This document shows, piece by piece, positions 19,801-27,353 of a DNA stretch of 64,000 bases (position 1 is the stretch's first letter; every line of letters starts with the position of its first letter). Both the position numbers and the translations under genes were made by a program. The notes below the pieces were generated by a model. The model saw only the letters and a program-made list of their open reading frames with translations, did no database searches and was not told the DNA's origin. The DNA comes from Actinoplanes couchii (GTDB taxonomy: Bacteria; Actinomycetota; Actinomycetes; Mycobacteriales; Micromonosporaceae), in contig NZ_BOMG01000041.1 in NCBI RefSeq assembly GCF_016862075.1, positions 1 to 64,000 of the forward strand, read 5' to 3'.

Positions 19801-21138
19801 TGGCTGCGGCTGGTCTGGCCGGCCCGCCGGGAGATCCGCGGGGTACGCCTGACCCTCACCGAGGGCACCGCGGCGGCCCGCCCGTGGAAGGTCACCGTGA
19901 TCGGCGACAGCGACATCCGGACCGGTTTCCTGGACGAGGGCGGCACCCTGGTCTTCAACCCGCCGATGACCTCCGACGAGATGACCGTGGTCATCTCCGA
20001 CTCGGTGCCGGCGGCCACCTACGACCCGTACCGCAACGTCCAGCGGGTCCTCCCGGTCGGGGTCAGCGAGTTCACCGCGCTGCCCGACCAGGTGCCGGTC
20101 CAGAACCCGGCGATCGCCCGGGTCGAGCTCGGCTGCGGCAGCGGGCCGAAGGTCACCGTCGACGGCACCGTCCGGCAGACGTCGCTGGTCGCCAACCGGC
20201 GGGACCTGCTCCAGCTGCGGGAGGTGGACGCCGTGGTGTGCGGCGCCGGCGCCACCGCCGCGGTGCCGGTCGCCGCCGGGGAGACCCGGGTGCTGGCCAC
20301 CCCGTCGGCGGTGGCGGTGCCGATCCAGGTCGCGCTCACCCCCCGGGCCGCGAAACCGGCCGCTGCCGGCGCGGCCAACGGACTGCGCCCGGCGCGGTAC
20401 GCGGTCACCACCGAGCCGGTCCGGACGCCGGTACGGATCGACACGTGGTCGGCGACCGAGCGCCGGGTCAACCTGAGCCGGTGGTCGCAGCAGCGGGTGC
20501 TGGCGCTGCGGGAGAACACCAACCCCGGCTGGGTGGCCACCCTCGACGGCAAGCGACTGCCGAGCCTGGTGGTGGACGGCTGGCAGCAGGCCTGGATCGT
20601 GCCGGCCGGCGCGTCCGGTGAGGTGGAGATGCGCTTCGCGCCGGACCGGGTCTACACCCTGGCGATGGGCGTGGGCGCCGGGTTGCTCGCCGGGGTGGTG
20701 ATGGTGGCGCTGCTGTCCGGATCACGCCGCTGGCCCGGGAACGGGACCACGGTTCCGGTGGTCCGGGTACGGCGGCGTCTGGTCGTACCGGCAATCTTCG
20801 GTGGGGTGGCCCTGCTCCTGGTCGGTGGGGTCGCGGCGGCGGGACTGGCCGCGATCACGGTGGCCGGGCTGCTGATGCTGCGGGTGCTGCGGCCGTACTT
20901 CGGGACGTACGACCGCAGCCGGATCACCTGGCTCAGCCGGCTCACCGCGTGGCTGCTGCCGGTGGTCTTCTTCGCCGCCGCGGGCTGGTCGGCGGTGCGC
21001 CTCGGCGGGCACACCGCCGCCCTGCCTCAGCTGACCGCGCTGGGCTGCGCCGTGCTGCTCTGGCTCTCGGTGCTGCTCAACCGCGGCGGGCGCGGCCAGC
21101 GGTGGCTCAAGCGCTGGCAGGGCTCCTCGATCAGGTAG
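16858..21138 (+). CDS. AftD-like alpha-(1->3)-arabinofuranosyltransferase (DUF3367)
   Basis: 1426 residues. ATG start follows an agggaga ribosome-binding site. The N-terminus has about ten membrane segments of the DUF3367 GT-C type (GQIVIDTKVDLAVDPAGWL is typical of the first extracytoplasmic loop with its acidic residues). A large extracytoplasmic region follows with two discoidin/F5-8C-like modules (about residues 730-830 and 955-1030, each with DGxPGTxW). Several C-terminal membrane helices end the protein. In mycobacteria AftD transfers arabinofuranose from decaprenyl-phospho-arabinose onto arabinan. The last 112 bp overlap the convergent acyltransferase gene. Confidence 0.88.
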   Translation: MLEPAPAAPAAAAVWRMRLVTVCLGLTALAFLQDPGQIVIDTKVDLAVDPAGWLSRALSVWDPSGTFGQLQNQAYGYLWPMGAFFLAGKTAALPAWIIQRLWWSVVMIMACTGVVKLAERLNIGSPWTRLLAGVAFALSPRMITELGPISVEAWPSAIAPWVLIPLVGLAHGKPIIRAVTCSAVAVACAGGVNATAVLAVVPLAGLWLAGLHPFSRRVKALLAWGVAVACATAWWLIPLLVLGRYSPPFLDYIETADVTTAPTDMVSVLRGASHWHAYLSSSFGAPWTAGWRIATEQSLILATLVVAGLGVAGLARRGMPHRWFLITGLLCGLALVGLGHVGAVAGFLPEAQRAFLDAAGAPLRNVHKFDVVLRLPLILGMAHLLALAGRAAATAPAPQLRLAQLRAVAVTGVAAVAILGVAAPALGGGLAAQGSFASVPGYWRDASAWLNKNLDQEHVLVVPGSRFPRYLWGSPSDEITQPLLDKRWGVRSSIPLTPPATVRVLDAIEQTLSSGSGSPGLAEYLRRSGVRYLLLRSDLNYGRSGATQPVIVKQALSRSPGLRQIKSFGPSVGGGHLPGIYVDNGFDVQVRTLEIWEVGEETDPVVAYDASALTTVVGGPESVLAAAAAGVLPAGPVVLAGDRTEETPDGPVLTTDGLRRKEVAFGLAHDSASATMQAGDQARLGAPARDYLPEWADGHETVAEYRGIEDVVASSAFSDAQPLTGSRPGYLPYAAVDGEPGTSWRSAPGTIATEQWFEVRFTTPRVVRSARITFDLGTDSVPARITVTAGQNAPVSRNVGTNAPTNVVLSGTVPTDRLRISFDEVFDRRLGFGGVGISELVLPGMSAERVLRTPASPLAGTAPGMVFTAAPTVPACYFDEDDRAVCNGDLARTSEDGSELNRVTTQPVAGSYDLTVRARPRPGAALNALLDAGGKAAVARGIRPTVTASSVGVPEPAARPGAVSDGDPGTTWFASDEDREPWLRLVWPARREIRGVRLTLTEGTAAARPWKVTVIGDSDIRTGFLDEGGTLVFNPPMTSDEMTVVISDSVPAATYDPYRNVQRVLPVGVSEFTALPDQVPVQNPAIARVELGCGSGPKVTVDGTVRQTSLVANRRDLLQLREVDAVVCGAGATAAVPVAAGETRVLATPSAVAVPIQVALTPRAAKPAAAGAANGLRPARYAVTTEPVRTPVRIDTWSATERRVNLSRWSQQRVLALRENTNPGWVATLDGKRLPSLVVDGWQQAWIVPAGASGEVEMRFAPDRVYTLAMGVGAGLLAGVVMVALLSGSRRWPGNGTTVPVVRVRRRLVVPAIFGGVALLLVGGVAAAGLAAITVAGLLMLRVLRPYFGTYDRSRITWLSRLTAWLLPVVFFAAAGWSAVRLGGHTAALPQLTALGCAVLLWLSVLLNRGGRGQRWLKRWQGSSIR

Positions 21139-22229
21139 TAGGAGAGGGCGGCGAGCACCAGCCCGCCGCCCACGGTCAGCGCGAACGTCTCGGCGAACGA
21201 GCCGGTGAACTCCGGCCGCCCGGTCACCCAGTAGATCGACTCCAGCACGAAGGGGTGCCAGAGGAACAGGCCGTAGGAGACCGCACCGAGCCAGCGGACG
21301 GTCCCGCCGCCGAGAACCTGCTTGGTCCGGGTCGGCGGGCCGAACGCCAGCGGCACCACGATCAGCACCGCCAGCAGCATGTACAGGGCCAGTTTGACGG
21401 CGAACTCACCGGCGCTCGGCTCGCTCAGCCCGAACGGGCCGGCCACCGGGGTGGTGGAGATCGCGAACAGCGCCACCGAGGCCGTCCAGCAGGCCAGCGG
21501 GGCGGCGGCCATCGCGTCCAGGAACGCCCAGCGCCGCATCCGGCCGTCCTGCAGCGCCACGTGCACGGTGGCCAGCAGCATGCCGGCGCCGAACCAGGTG
21601 GCGTAGGCCGGCAGCCACATCGTGTGCGGGGTCGGTGTGAACGTCCCGTTCCCGATCAGGCCCACCCAGACCCCGGTGACCAGCACCGAGACGACCACGA
21701 TCGCCCACGGCCGGCCCGGCGTCCGCGGCTTGCCGGCCGTCAGCAGCAGGCCGAACAACGGCAGCAGCAGGTAGAAGACGACCTCGGTGGCCAGGCTCCA
21801 GGTCTGGCTCAGGCCGTGCTTGAGGTCGCCGGCCTGGTAGATCTGGGTGAACGTGAAATGCTGGATCCAGTCGGTGCGGTCGACGTCCGCGTTGCGCGGC
21901 AGGACGAGCAGGCAGACCGTGACGGCCACCCAGTAGGCGGGCAGGATCCGCATGGCCCGGCGCCACAGATACCTTCCGGTGGCCGGGCGCGCCTTTCCGG
22001 TCGTTTTCCCGTGCACCCACGGACGGAACAACAGGAATCCGGAGAGTACGAAGAACACGGCGACGCCGGCGTCCAAGCGCGCCAGCCAGCCGCCCCAATC
22101 GCCGCCTGAGGTATTGACGCCGGTCGCGAAGCCGACGTGATGTCCGACTACCGCCACCGAACCGATCACCCGGACCACATCCAGGGCCGGGACACGATGC
22201 AGGGTAGGCGTAGAAATCGGTGCAGACAT
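21027..22229 (-). CDS. Acyltransferase-3 family (OafA/YrhL-like) membrane protein
   Basis: 400 residues with ten or so membrane segments. The N-terminal PALDVVRVIGSVAVVGHHVGF carries the conserved His pair region of the family (usual R/H catalytic residues), and FFVLSGFLLFRPW is the family's second motif. The protein ends in the family's conserved YLIEEP motif followed by a Ser-rich tail. It would acylate extracytoplasmic glycans using a cytoplasmic acyl donor. The Ser-rich tail lies in the 112 bp shared, antisense, with the end of the AftD gene. It is divergent from the DUF3068 gene. Confidence 0.88.
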   Translation of the reverse strand: MSAPISTPTLHRVPALDVVRVIGSVAVVGHHVGFATGVNTSGGDWGGWLARLDAGVAVFFVLSGFLLFRPWVHGKTTGKARPATGRYLWRRAMRILPAYWVAVTVCLLVLPRNADVDRTDWIQHFTFTQIYQAGDLKHGLSQTWSLATEVVFYLLLPLFGLLLTAGKPRTPGRPWAIVVVSVLVTGVWVGLIGNGTFTPTPHTMWLPAYATWFGAGMLLATVHVALQDGRMRRWAFLDAMAAAPLACWTASVALFAISTTPVAGPFGLSEPSAGEFAVKLALYMLLAVLIVVPLAFGPPTRTKQVLGGGTVRWLGAVSYGLFLWHPFVLESIYWVTGRPEFTGSFAETFALTVGGGLVLAALSYYLIEEPCQRLSHRWPRPPRLSSTESQSSTAQPSAVS

Positions 22230-22255
22230 GTGCCGTCCAAGGGTTCCGAAAGCAT

Positions 22256-22272
22256 GTAACCGGCGAGTAACC
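22256..22272 (+). promoter_or_regulatory. Direct hexamer repeat GTAACC-N5-GTAACC
   Basis: Two identical hexamers at 22256-22261 and 22267-22272, 11 bp apart (one helical turn), in the 109-bp divergent region between the acyltransferase and DUF3068 genes. Tandem sites of this spacing are typical of OmpR/PhoB-type response regulators. They resemble the GTNAC-containing direct repeats described for actinobacterial MtrA, a regulator of envelope genes. The identity of the regulator is inference. Confidence 0.45.
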
Positions 22273-22338
22273 TCCGGTCATTATCGGCGACGGCGCCCTT
22301 GATGGGGACAGCGGTCGGCCGTCTGGATAGGAGGATCA

Positions 22339-23430
22339 GTGAAAGCTCGTCTGGGTGCCGTGCTGTTCGGCATCGGCTTTTTCGCCGTGGTGTTGGCGGC
22401 GGGTGTCGCGTTCTACGTGGCGCCGTCGGCGGCCCGGCTGCCCTACGACCTGAAATTGTGCACCCCGGAGGTCACCGAGGACTGCCTGAAGCCGAGCGTC
22501 GCGGAGGCCAAGAACGCCCGATTCCTGAACACCGAGGGCGGGACCACCCCGGTCGTCGAGATCGCGACGGGCACCCTCCAGTCCACCACCGAGATCAAGC
22601 CGCTCGTGGACACCACGAACAACGAGATCAAGAACGGCGCCATCGATGACAACACGGTCATCTGGAACGCGTTCGGCACGGTGATCTGGACCGAGAAGGA
22701 CAAGGTCGTCAGCGCGTACGAGGCACGCCTGGCCCTGGACCGGCAGACCGCGGGCGCCATCAAGTGGCCCGGCCAGGAGCTCGACGACGTCGCCAAGGGC
22801 CTGGACACCACCGCGGAGGTCGAGACCGTCGGCTTCAGCGGGCAGCTCTACAAGTTCCCGTTCAACACGGAACAGAAGACGTACCAGTACTTCGACCGGG
22901 ACCTGAAGCGGACCTTCCCGATCGAGTTCAAGGGCATCGAGTCGATCCAGGGTCTGGAGACCTACAAGTTCGAGCAGGCCATCCCGGAGACGGCCCTCGA
23001 CTTCGACGAGGACCGGATCAAGTCGCTGCTCGGCGCGTTCGCGGGCCCGGACGCGACGAGCGGTCAGGTCGTCTACTCCAACACCCGCACCATCTGGGTC
23101 GAGCCGGTCGGCGGCACCTTCATCAAGGTGCAGGAGCAGCAGAACAAGAAGCTGGTCCCGAGCACCGGCCAGCCGACCGAGCTGCTCAACGGTGTCTTCG
23201 TGTACACCGACCAGACCGTCGCGAACAGTGTCGAGTCGGCGAGCGCGACCAAGGCGCAGGTCCTGCTGATCAGCCGGTACGTGCCGATCGGCCTGTCCAC
23301 GCTCGGCGTGATCCTGCTGATCGTCGGCCTGCTGCTGGTCACCTCGGCCCGCACCGCCTCTCCCCGGCACGCCGCGGGCAGCCGCACCGAGGAGATCACC
23401 GGCCAGCCCGCCTCCACCTCGGCGAGCTAG
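22339..23430 (+). CDS. DUF3068 (PorA-family) membrane-anchored protein
   Basis: 363 residues. GTG start has ribosome-binding site aggagga at 22330-22336. One N-terminal membrane helix (residues 5-28), a large exported domain and one C-terminal helix (about residues 310-333) followed by a short Ser/Thr-rich tail. The DUF3068 signature region includes NAFGTVIWTEKDKVVSAYEAR and YFDRDLKRTFPI. Some databases call the family PorA porin, but true porin activity is not established for it. It is next to envelope polysaccharide genes and is followed by a strong hairpin, so it ends its own transcript. Confidence 0.8.
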   Translation: MKARLGAVLFGIGFFAVVLAAGVAFYVAPSAARLPYDLKLCTPEVTEDCLKPSVAEAKNARFLNTEGGTTPVVEIATGTLQSTTEIKPLVDTTNNEIKNGAIDDNTVIWNAFGTVIWTEKDKVVSAYEARLALDRQTAGAIKWPGQELDDVAKGLDTTAEVETVGFSGQLYKFPFNTEQKTYQYFDRDLKRTFPIEFKGIESIQGLETYKFEQAIPETALDFDEDRIKSLLGAFAGPDATSGQVVYSNTRTIWVEPVGGTFIKVQEQQNKKLVPSTGQPTELLNGVFVYTDQTVANSVESASATKAQVLLISRYVPIGLSTLGVILLIVGLLLVTSARTASPRHAAGSRTEEITGQPASTSAS

Positions 23431-23442
23431 TCACCACCGTGG

Positions 23443-23485
23443 AGAGAGCGGCCCCTGGAACCGTCGGTTCCGGGGGCCGCTCTCT
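23443..23485 (+). terminator. Strong hairpin terminator after the DUF3068 gene
   Basis: A 20-bp stem (23443-23462 with 23466-23485) closed by a 3-nt loop, with a single G-U pair. It starts 13 bp after the stop codon. No T-run follows, as is common for actinobacterial terminators. The orientation fits termination of the DUF3068 transcript before the peroxidase gene. Confidence 0.85.
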
Positions 23486-23652
23486 AACGTCCTACCGACG
23501 GGTCGGTTGCGGGCGTTGCCCCGTCGGAATCGAAGGCTGACGTGTCGGTTTAACCCGTCCAGTCGGTATTGGCCGCTTGTCGCCGTCTTGTATCGCAATA
23601 TCTGCCGATGTCTGGCTACCTTCCTGGGCACCCGAGCCATCTAGGAGCCCAC

Positions 23653-25179
23653 ATGGCTGACATGACCATCGAGCGCCGCACCGTTCTCGCCGGAAGCGCG
23701 GCGGCTGCCGTCGCGGCTTCCGCCGTCTCCGCGGGGGGCTGCCCCTTCGGTGGCGCCGCCGCCCATGCCGCGCCCCGTGCGCCGCGCGACTGGAAACACG
23801 CGGTCGCCGCCGTCACCCGCGGATGCGACATCGCCGTCCGGAGCGGGGGCGGCCGGAGCCGGGAGGGCCGCTTCGGCGTCATGTTCAAGAACGCCCCCGC
23901 CTTCCAGCCGCCGGAGGATCTGCTCCGCTCGCTGGCCGCGCAGATGGGCGAGCCCACCGGGCCGAACCCGGTCGACTTCGACAACCCGCGGATCCCGGCC
24001 GGTTTCACGTTCCTCGGCCAGTTCATCGACCACGACATGACCCTGGACCGGACGCCGCTCGCCGAGGCCCGGGCCGACCCGCTGGCCCTGGTCAACTTCG
24101 ACACCCCGCACTTCGACCTGGGTTCGCTCTACGGTCGCGGTCCGCGGCTGGACCCCGACCTCTACGAGGCCGACCGGACCCGATTGCGTGTCGTACGCAA
24201 CGCCAACGGTGTCGACGACCTGCCGCGCCGGGCCGACGGCGCCGCCTACCTGGGTGATCCCCGCAACGACGAGAACCTGATCGTCGCCCAGCTGCACGTG
24301 GCGTTCGCGAAGTTCCACAACCGGCTGCTGGAGCGGCGGATCGCCCGCAACCTGGCCGACGCCCAGCGGCTGACCCGCTGGCACTTCCAGTGGATCATCG
24401 TGCACGACTTCCTGGAGAAGGTGGTCGGCACCGAGGTGATCGGCCGCTACCTGGGCCGGCTCGGCCGGGTCCGCAACGAGCACTACCGGCCGCGCAACCG
24501 GAACCGGCCGTTCATGCCGATCGAGTACTCGGTGGCCGCGTACCGCTTCGGGCACAGCATGGTCCGCTCCGGTTACCTGCTGAACAACCGCACCACCCCG
24601 CCCGGCGCCGCCGCGATCTTCGGCCAGGAGGGTTTCGACCTGCGCGGCAACCGCCCGCTGCCGGCCAACCTGGAGATCGACTGGTGGCACTTCTTCGACG
24701 TGCCCGGCAAACCCGGCACGCCGCGCAACCAGTCCCGGCGCATCGACGGGTCACTGTCGCTGCCGCTGTTCAACCTGCCGTCGACGGTGGTCGACGACGA
24801 GGTGGTCTCGCTGGCCGAACGCAACCTGCTGCGCGGCAGCCGGCTCGGCCTGCCGTCCGGCCAGGACGTGGCCACCCGGATGGGCGTCACCCCGCTCACC
24901 AACGGCGAGCTCGGCCTGCCGGACGCCGCGAACCCGGGCTGGAAGGGCAGGGCGCCGCTCTGGTTCTACGTCCTCAAGGAGGCCGAGCTGACGTACGCCG
25001 GGCAACGGCTCGGCCCGGTCGGCGGCCGGATCGTCGCCGAGGTCATCCTCGGAATCCTCGCCATGGACCGGGCCGGTTACCTGAGCGTGAACCCGTTCTG
25101 GCGGCCGAGCGCGCCGATCGCACCCCTGCTCGGCCAGTTCCGCACCGGTGACCTGCTGAAGTTCGCGCTCAATCTCTGA
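23653..25179 (+). CDS. Tat-exported animal-type haem peroxidase
   Basis: 508 residues. ATG at 23653 is chosen because aggag lies 5 nt upstream; a longer frame from 23569 has no support. The N-terminus MADMTIERRTVLAG followed by a hydrophobic Ala-rich stretch is a twin-arginine signal. The mature part matches the animal haem-peroxidase (peroxidasin/cyclooxygenase) superfamily: distal His127 in GQFIDHDMT, a calcium-site-like segment after it, and the proximal-His motif AAYRFGHSMV. It probably uses hydrogen peroxide outside the membrane; substrate is unknown. It is flanked by terminators and appears monocistronic. Confidence 0.88.
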   Translation: MADMTIERRTVLAGSAAAAVAASAVSAGGCPFGGAAAHAAPRAPRDWKHAVAAVTRGCDIAVRSGGGRSREGRFGVMFKNAPAFQPPEDLLRSLAAQMGEPTGPNPVDFDNPRIPAGFTFLGQFIDHDMTLDRTPLAEARADPLALVNFDTPHFDLGSLYGRGPRLDPDLYEADRTRLRVVRNANGVDDLPRRADGAAYLGDPRNDENLIVAQLHVAFAKFHNRLLERRIARNLADAQRLTRWHFQWIIVHDFLEKVVGTEVIGRYLGRLGRVRNEHYRPRNRNRPFMPIEYSVAAYRFGHSMVRSGYLLNNRTTPPGAAAIFGQEGFDLRGNRPLPANLEIDWWHFFDVPGKPGTPRNQSRRIDGSLSLPLFNLPSTVVDDEVVSLAERNLLRGSRLGLPSGQDVATRMGVTPLTNGELGLPDAANPGWKGRAPLWFYVLKEAELTYAGQRLGPVGGRIVAEVILGILAMDRAGYLSVNPFWRPSAPIAPLLGQFRTGDLLKFALNL

Positions 25180-25182
25180 GAA

Positions 25183-25229
25183 AGACCGGCCCGGATCGCG
25201 CGTCTCGGCGCGCGGTCCCGGGCCTGTCT
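25183..25229 (+). terminator. Hairpin terminator after the haem peroxidase gene
   Basis: An imperfect 20-21-bp stem (25183-25202 with 25209-25229) with a 6-nt loop and one bulge, beginning 3 bp after the stop codon and followed by a short T/C-rich stretch (tctct). Confidence 0.75.
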
Positions 25230-25245
25230 TCTCTAGGGTGATCAC

Positions 25246-26415
25246 ATGAGTACCGGTCTTAACTCCCGCAAGACCAGGAACACGTTGCGGACCTCGGCGA
25301 GCGTCTCGTTGCAGGTGTTGCTGGTCCTGCTGATGGCATGGGTGGCCTTCCAGATCCTGGGGCAGGCCTGGTCGGTGATCTGGCCGATCGTCATCGCACT
25401 GCTGCTGACCACCCTGACCTGGCCACCGGTGCGGTTCCTGCGCAAGCACAACTGGCCACCGGCGCTCGCCGCGGCGCTGGTCACGCTGCTCTTCCTGGTG
25501 ATCGCGATCGGCACCATCGTCGGCATCGCGCTGCCGGTCGGCGCGAAGTCCGGTGAGCTCGCCGATCAGGTGGTCGAGGGCATCGGGCAGGTGCGGGACT
25601 GGCTCAACGGGCCGCCGTTCAACATCAGCGACGCCGAGGTCAACGAATACCTCAACACCGGGGTCGCCAAGCTGCAGGAGAGTGTCGGCAGCATCGCCTC
25701 GGCCACGCTGACCGGGGTCGGCTCGTTCTTCAACGGGCTGCTGAACACCGTACTCGCGCTGTTCCTGATGTTCTTCTTCCTCAAGGACGGCCCGCGGTTC
25801 CTGCCGTGGCTGTCCCGGCAGCTGCCCGGCCGGCTCTCCCGCGACGTGCCCACCGTGGCCGGCCGCAGCTGGGACGTGCTCGGTTCGTTCGTCCGATCCC
25901 AGGCGATCGTCGGCCTGCTCGACGCGGTCCTGATCGGTCTCGGTCTGCTGGTGCTCGGGGTGGACCTGTGGCTGCCGCTGGCGGTGCTGACCTTCGTCAC
26001 CGCGTTCGTGCCGATCGTGGGTGCGCTGTTCGCCGGGTTCGTCGCGGTCATCATCACCTTCGTCACCGACGGCTGGACCGACGCGCTGATCGTGCTGGCC
26101 ATCATCGTGATCGTCCAGCAGCTGGAGGGCAACGTCTTCCAGCCGATGCTGCAGAGCCGCAGCCTGGGCCTGCACGCCGGTGTGGTGCTGCTGGCGGTGA
26201 CCCTGGGCAGCAGCCTGTACGGGATCGTCGGCGCGCTGCTCGCGGTTCCGGCGGCGGCGATCGTCGCGGTCTTCTGGATCTACCTGCGTGAGCAGCTCAC
26301 CGATCCGGGGCCGCCCGTCGAGGGCCCGGCCGAGCCGGGGTCTCCCCCGCCCGCGCCCACGCCCTCTCCGGCGTCCTCCTCTTCTTCGGACGGTCCGGTT
26401 CCCGATCCGGCCTGA
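25246..26415 (+). CDS. AI-2E / PerM family permease
   Basis: 389 residues with about eight membrane segments. The arrangement (paired N-terminal helices, a central amphipathic region at residues 95-160, then helices around FLMFFFLKDGPRFL and VQQLEGNVFQPMLQSRSLGL) is diagnostic of the AI-2E/PerM (UPF0118) family. Members export or import varied solutes; autoinducer transport is proven only for a few, so that role should not be assumed. The C-terminal 35 residues are Pro/Ser-rich and cytoplasmic. Its stop codon abuts the convergent phosphotransferase stop (tgatca). Confidence 0.85.
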   Translation: MSTGLNSRKTRNTLRTSASVSLQVLLVLLMAWVAFQILGQAWSVIWPIVIALLLTTLTWPPVRFLRKHNWPPALAAALVTLLFLVIAIGTIVGIALPVGAKSGELADQVVEGIGQVRDWLNGPPFNISDAEVNEYLNTGVAKLQESVGSIASATLTGVGSFFNGLLNTVLALFLMFFFLKDGPRFLPWLSRQLPGRLSRDVPTVAGRSWDVLGSFVRSQAIVGLLDAVLIGLGLLVLGVDLWLPLAVLTFVTAFVPIVGALFAGFVAVIITFVTDGWTDALIVLAIIVIVQQLEGNVFQPMLQSRSLGLHAGVVLLAVTLGSSLYGIVGALLAVPAAAIVAVFWIYLREQLTDPGPPVEGPAEPGSPPPAPTPSPASSSSSDGPVPDPA

Positions 26416-27324
26416 TCAGTGCCACCAGAGGCGGTCCACGACGATCTCGCTCAAGCCGCGTAGCCGGGCTCCCAGGAGCCCGGCCTCGCGCCCCTCGAGC
26501 ACGGTGAGCGCCAGCAGGATGTCCGAGGCCACGTGCGTCGCGTGCCGGACCTCGCACTCGTAGCGGATCAGTTCGGGCGCGGTCCCGGTCTCGCCGGCGA
26601 CGACGTCCAGGACCACGTCCCGGTGCGGCCCGCTGGTCCCGATCACGAAGAACCAGTCGTCCATCGGTACGCCGAACCGGGCCCACTCGAAGTCCAGCAG
26701 CACCGTGACCTGATCGCCTTCGGCCAGCCAGTTCCCCCAGTGGCTGTCGGCGTGCACCGGCACGATGGTGTCCGAGTGCAGCGGCGCGCCCTCGGCGATC
26801 CGGTCCAGCCCGTCCAGCAGCGCCGGTTCGACCACACCGTCCCGGTCGGCGTCCCGGATGTTCTCGATCAGGGTGAACAGTCCCGCCCGGTTGACGAACC
26901 CGCCGTGCTCGATCGTCTCCCGCAACGTCGCCGCGGCGGCCTCCCCGGGCGTCCAGCGGTGCAGCATCCCGAGCCGGTGCACCGCCTGCACGGCCAGGGC
27001 CCGCGCGGTCCCGGCGTCGACACCCGGCAGGTCCATGCCCGGCGCGGTCCCCGGCATCCGGGTGTAACAGGCGTACCGGTACCCCTGGTGGTTGCCACTG
27101 ACCAGCAGCGGTGCGGTGATCCCCTCCGGCAGGAACGGCGCCAGCGCGATCTCCCGCTCCAGCCGCGTGTGCTGCCCTGCGTCGATGACTTTCACCACGA
27201 CGTCCGGGCTGAGGAACACATGATGGGAGAGGCTGTCCACAGCGGACAGCACTCCGGGATCACGGTCCAGAACCGTGGTGGCAACGGTCCGGGCGATGTC
27301 GGGCGCGCGGTTCAACTCGGTCAC
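26416..27324 (-). CDS. APH-family phosphotransferase (aminoglycoside/choline kinase fold)
   Basis: About 302 residues. The Brenner-type catalytic motif is VHADSHWGNWL (family HxDxxxxN) and the metal-binding motif is LLDFEWARFG (family hDxD/E). The N-lobe lysine is in VVVKVIDAG. It is an ATP-dependent small-molecule kinase-like protein. No evidence in the context points to antibiotic resistance. GTG at 27324 with aagga upstream is preferred over GTG at 27345. It lies 8-30 bp behind the GGDEF-EAL gene on the same strand and could be translated from the same mRNA. Confidence 0.82.
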   Translation of the reverse strand: MTELNRAPDIARTVATTVLDRDPGVLSAVDSLSHHVFLSPDVVVKVIDAGQHTRLEREIALAPFLPEGITAPLLVSGNHQGYRYACYTRMPGTAPGMDLPGVDAGTARALAVQAVHRLGMLHRWTPGEAAAATLRETIEHGGFVNRAGLFTLIENIRDADRDGVVEPALLDGLDRIAEGAPLHSDTIVPVHADSHWGNWLAEGDQVTVLLDFEWARFGVPMDDWFFVIGTSGPHRDVVLDVVAGETGTAPELIRYECEVRHATHVASDILLALTVLEGREAGLLGARLRGLSEIVVDRLWWH

Positions 27325-27353
27325 GCCGTAATCCTTCCCCAGCACCGCCCGCC

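Noticed and set aside
23577-23605. Housekeeping promoter for the haem peroxidase
   Set aside because: ttgtcg is present, but no acceptable -10 occurs at 16-19 bp.
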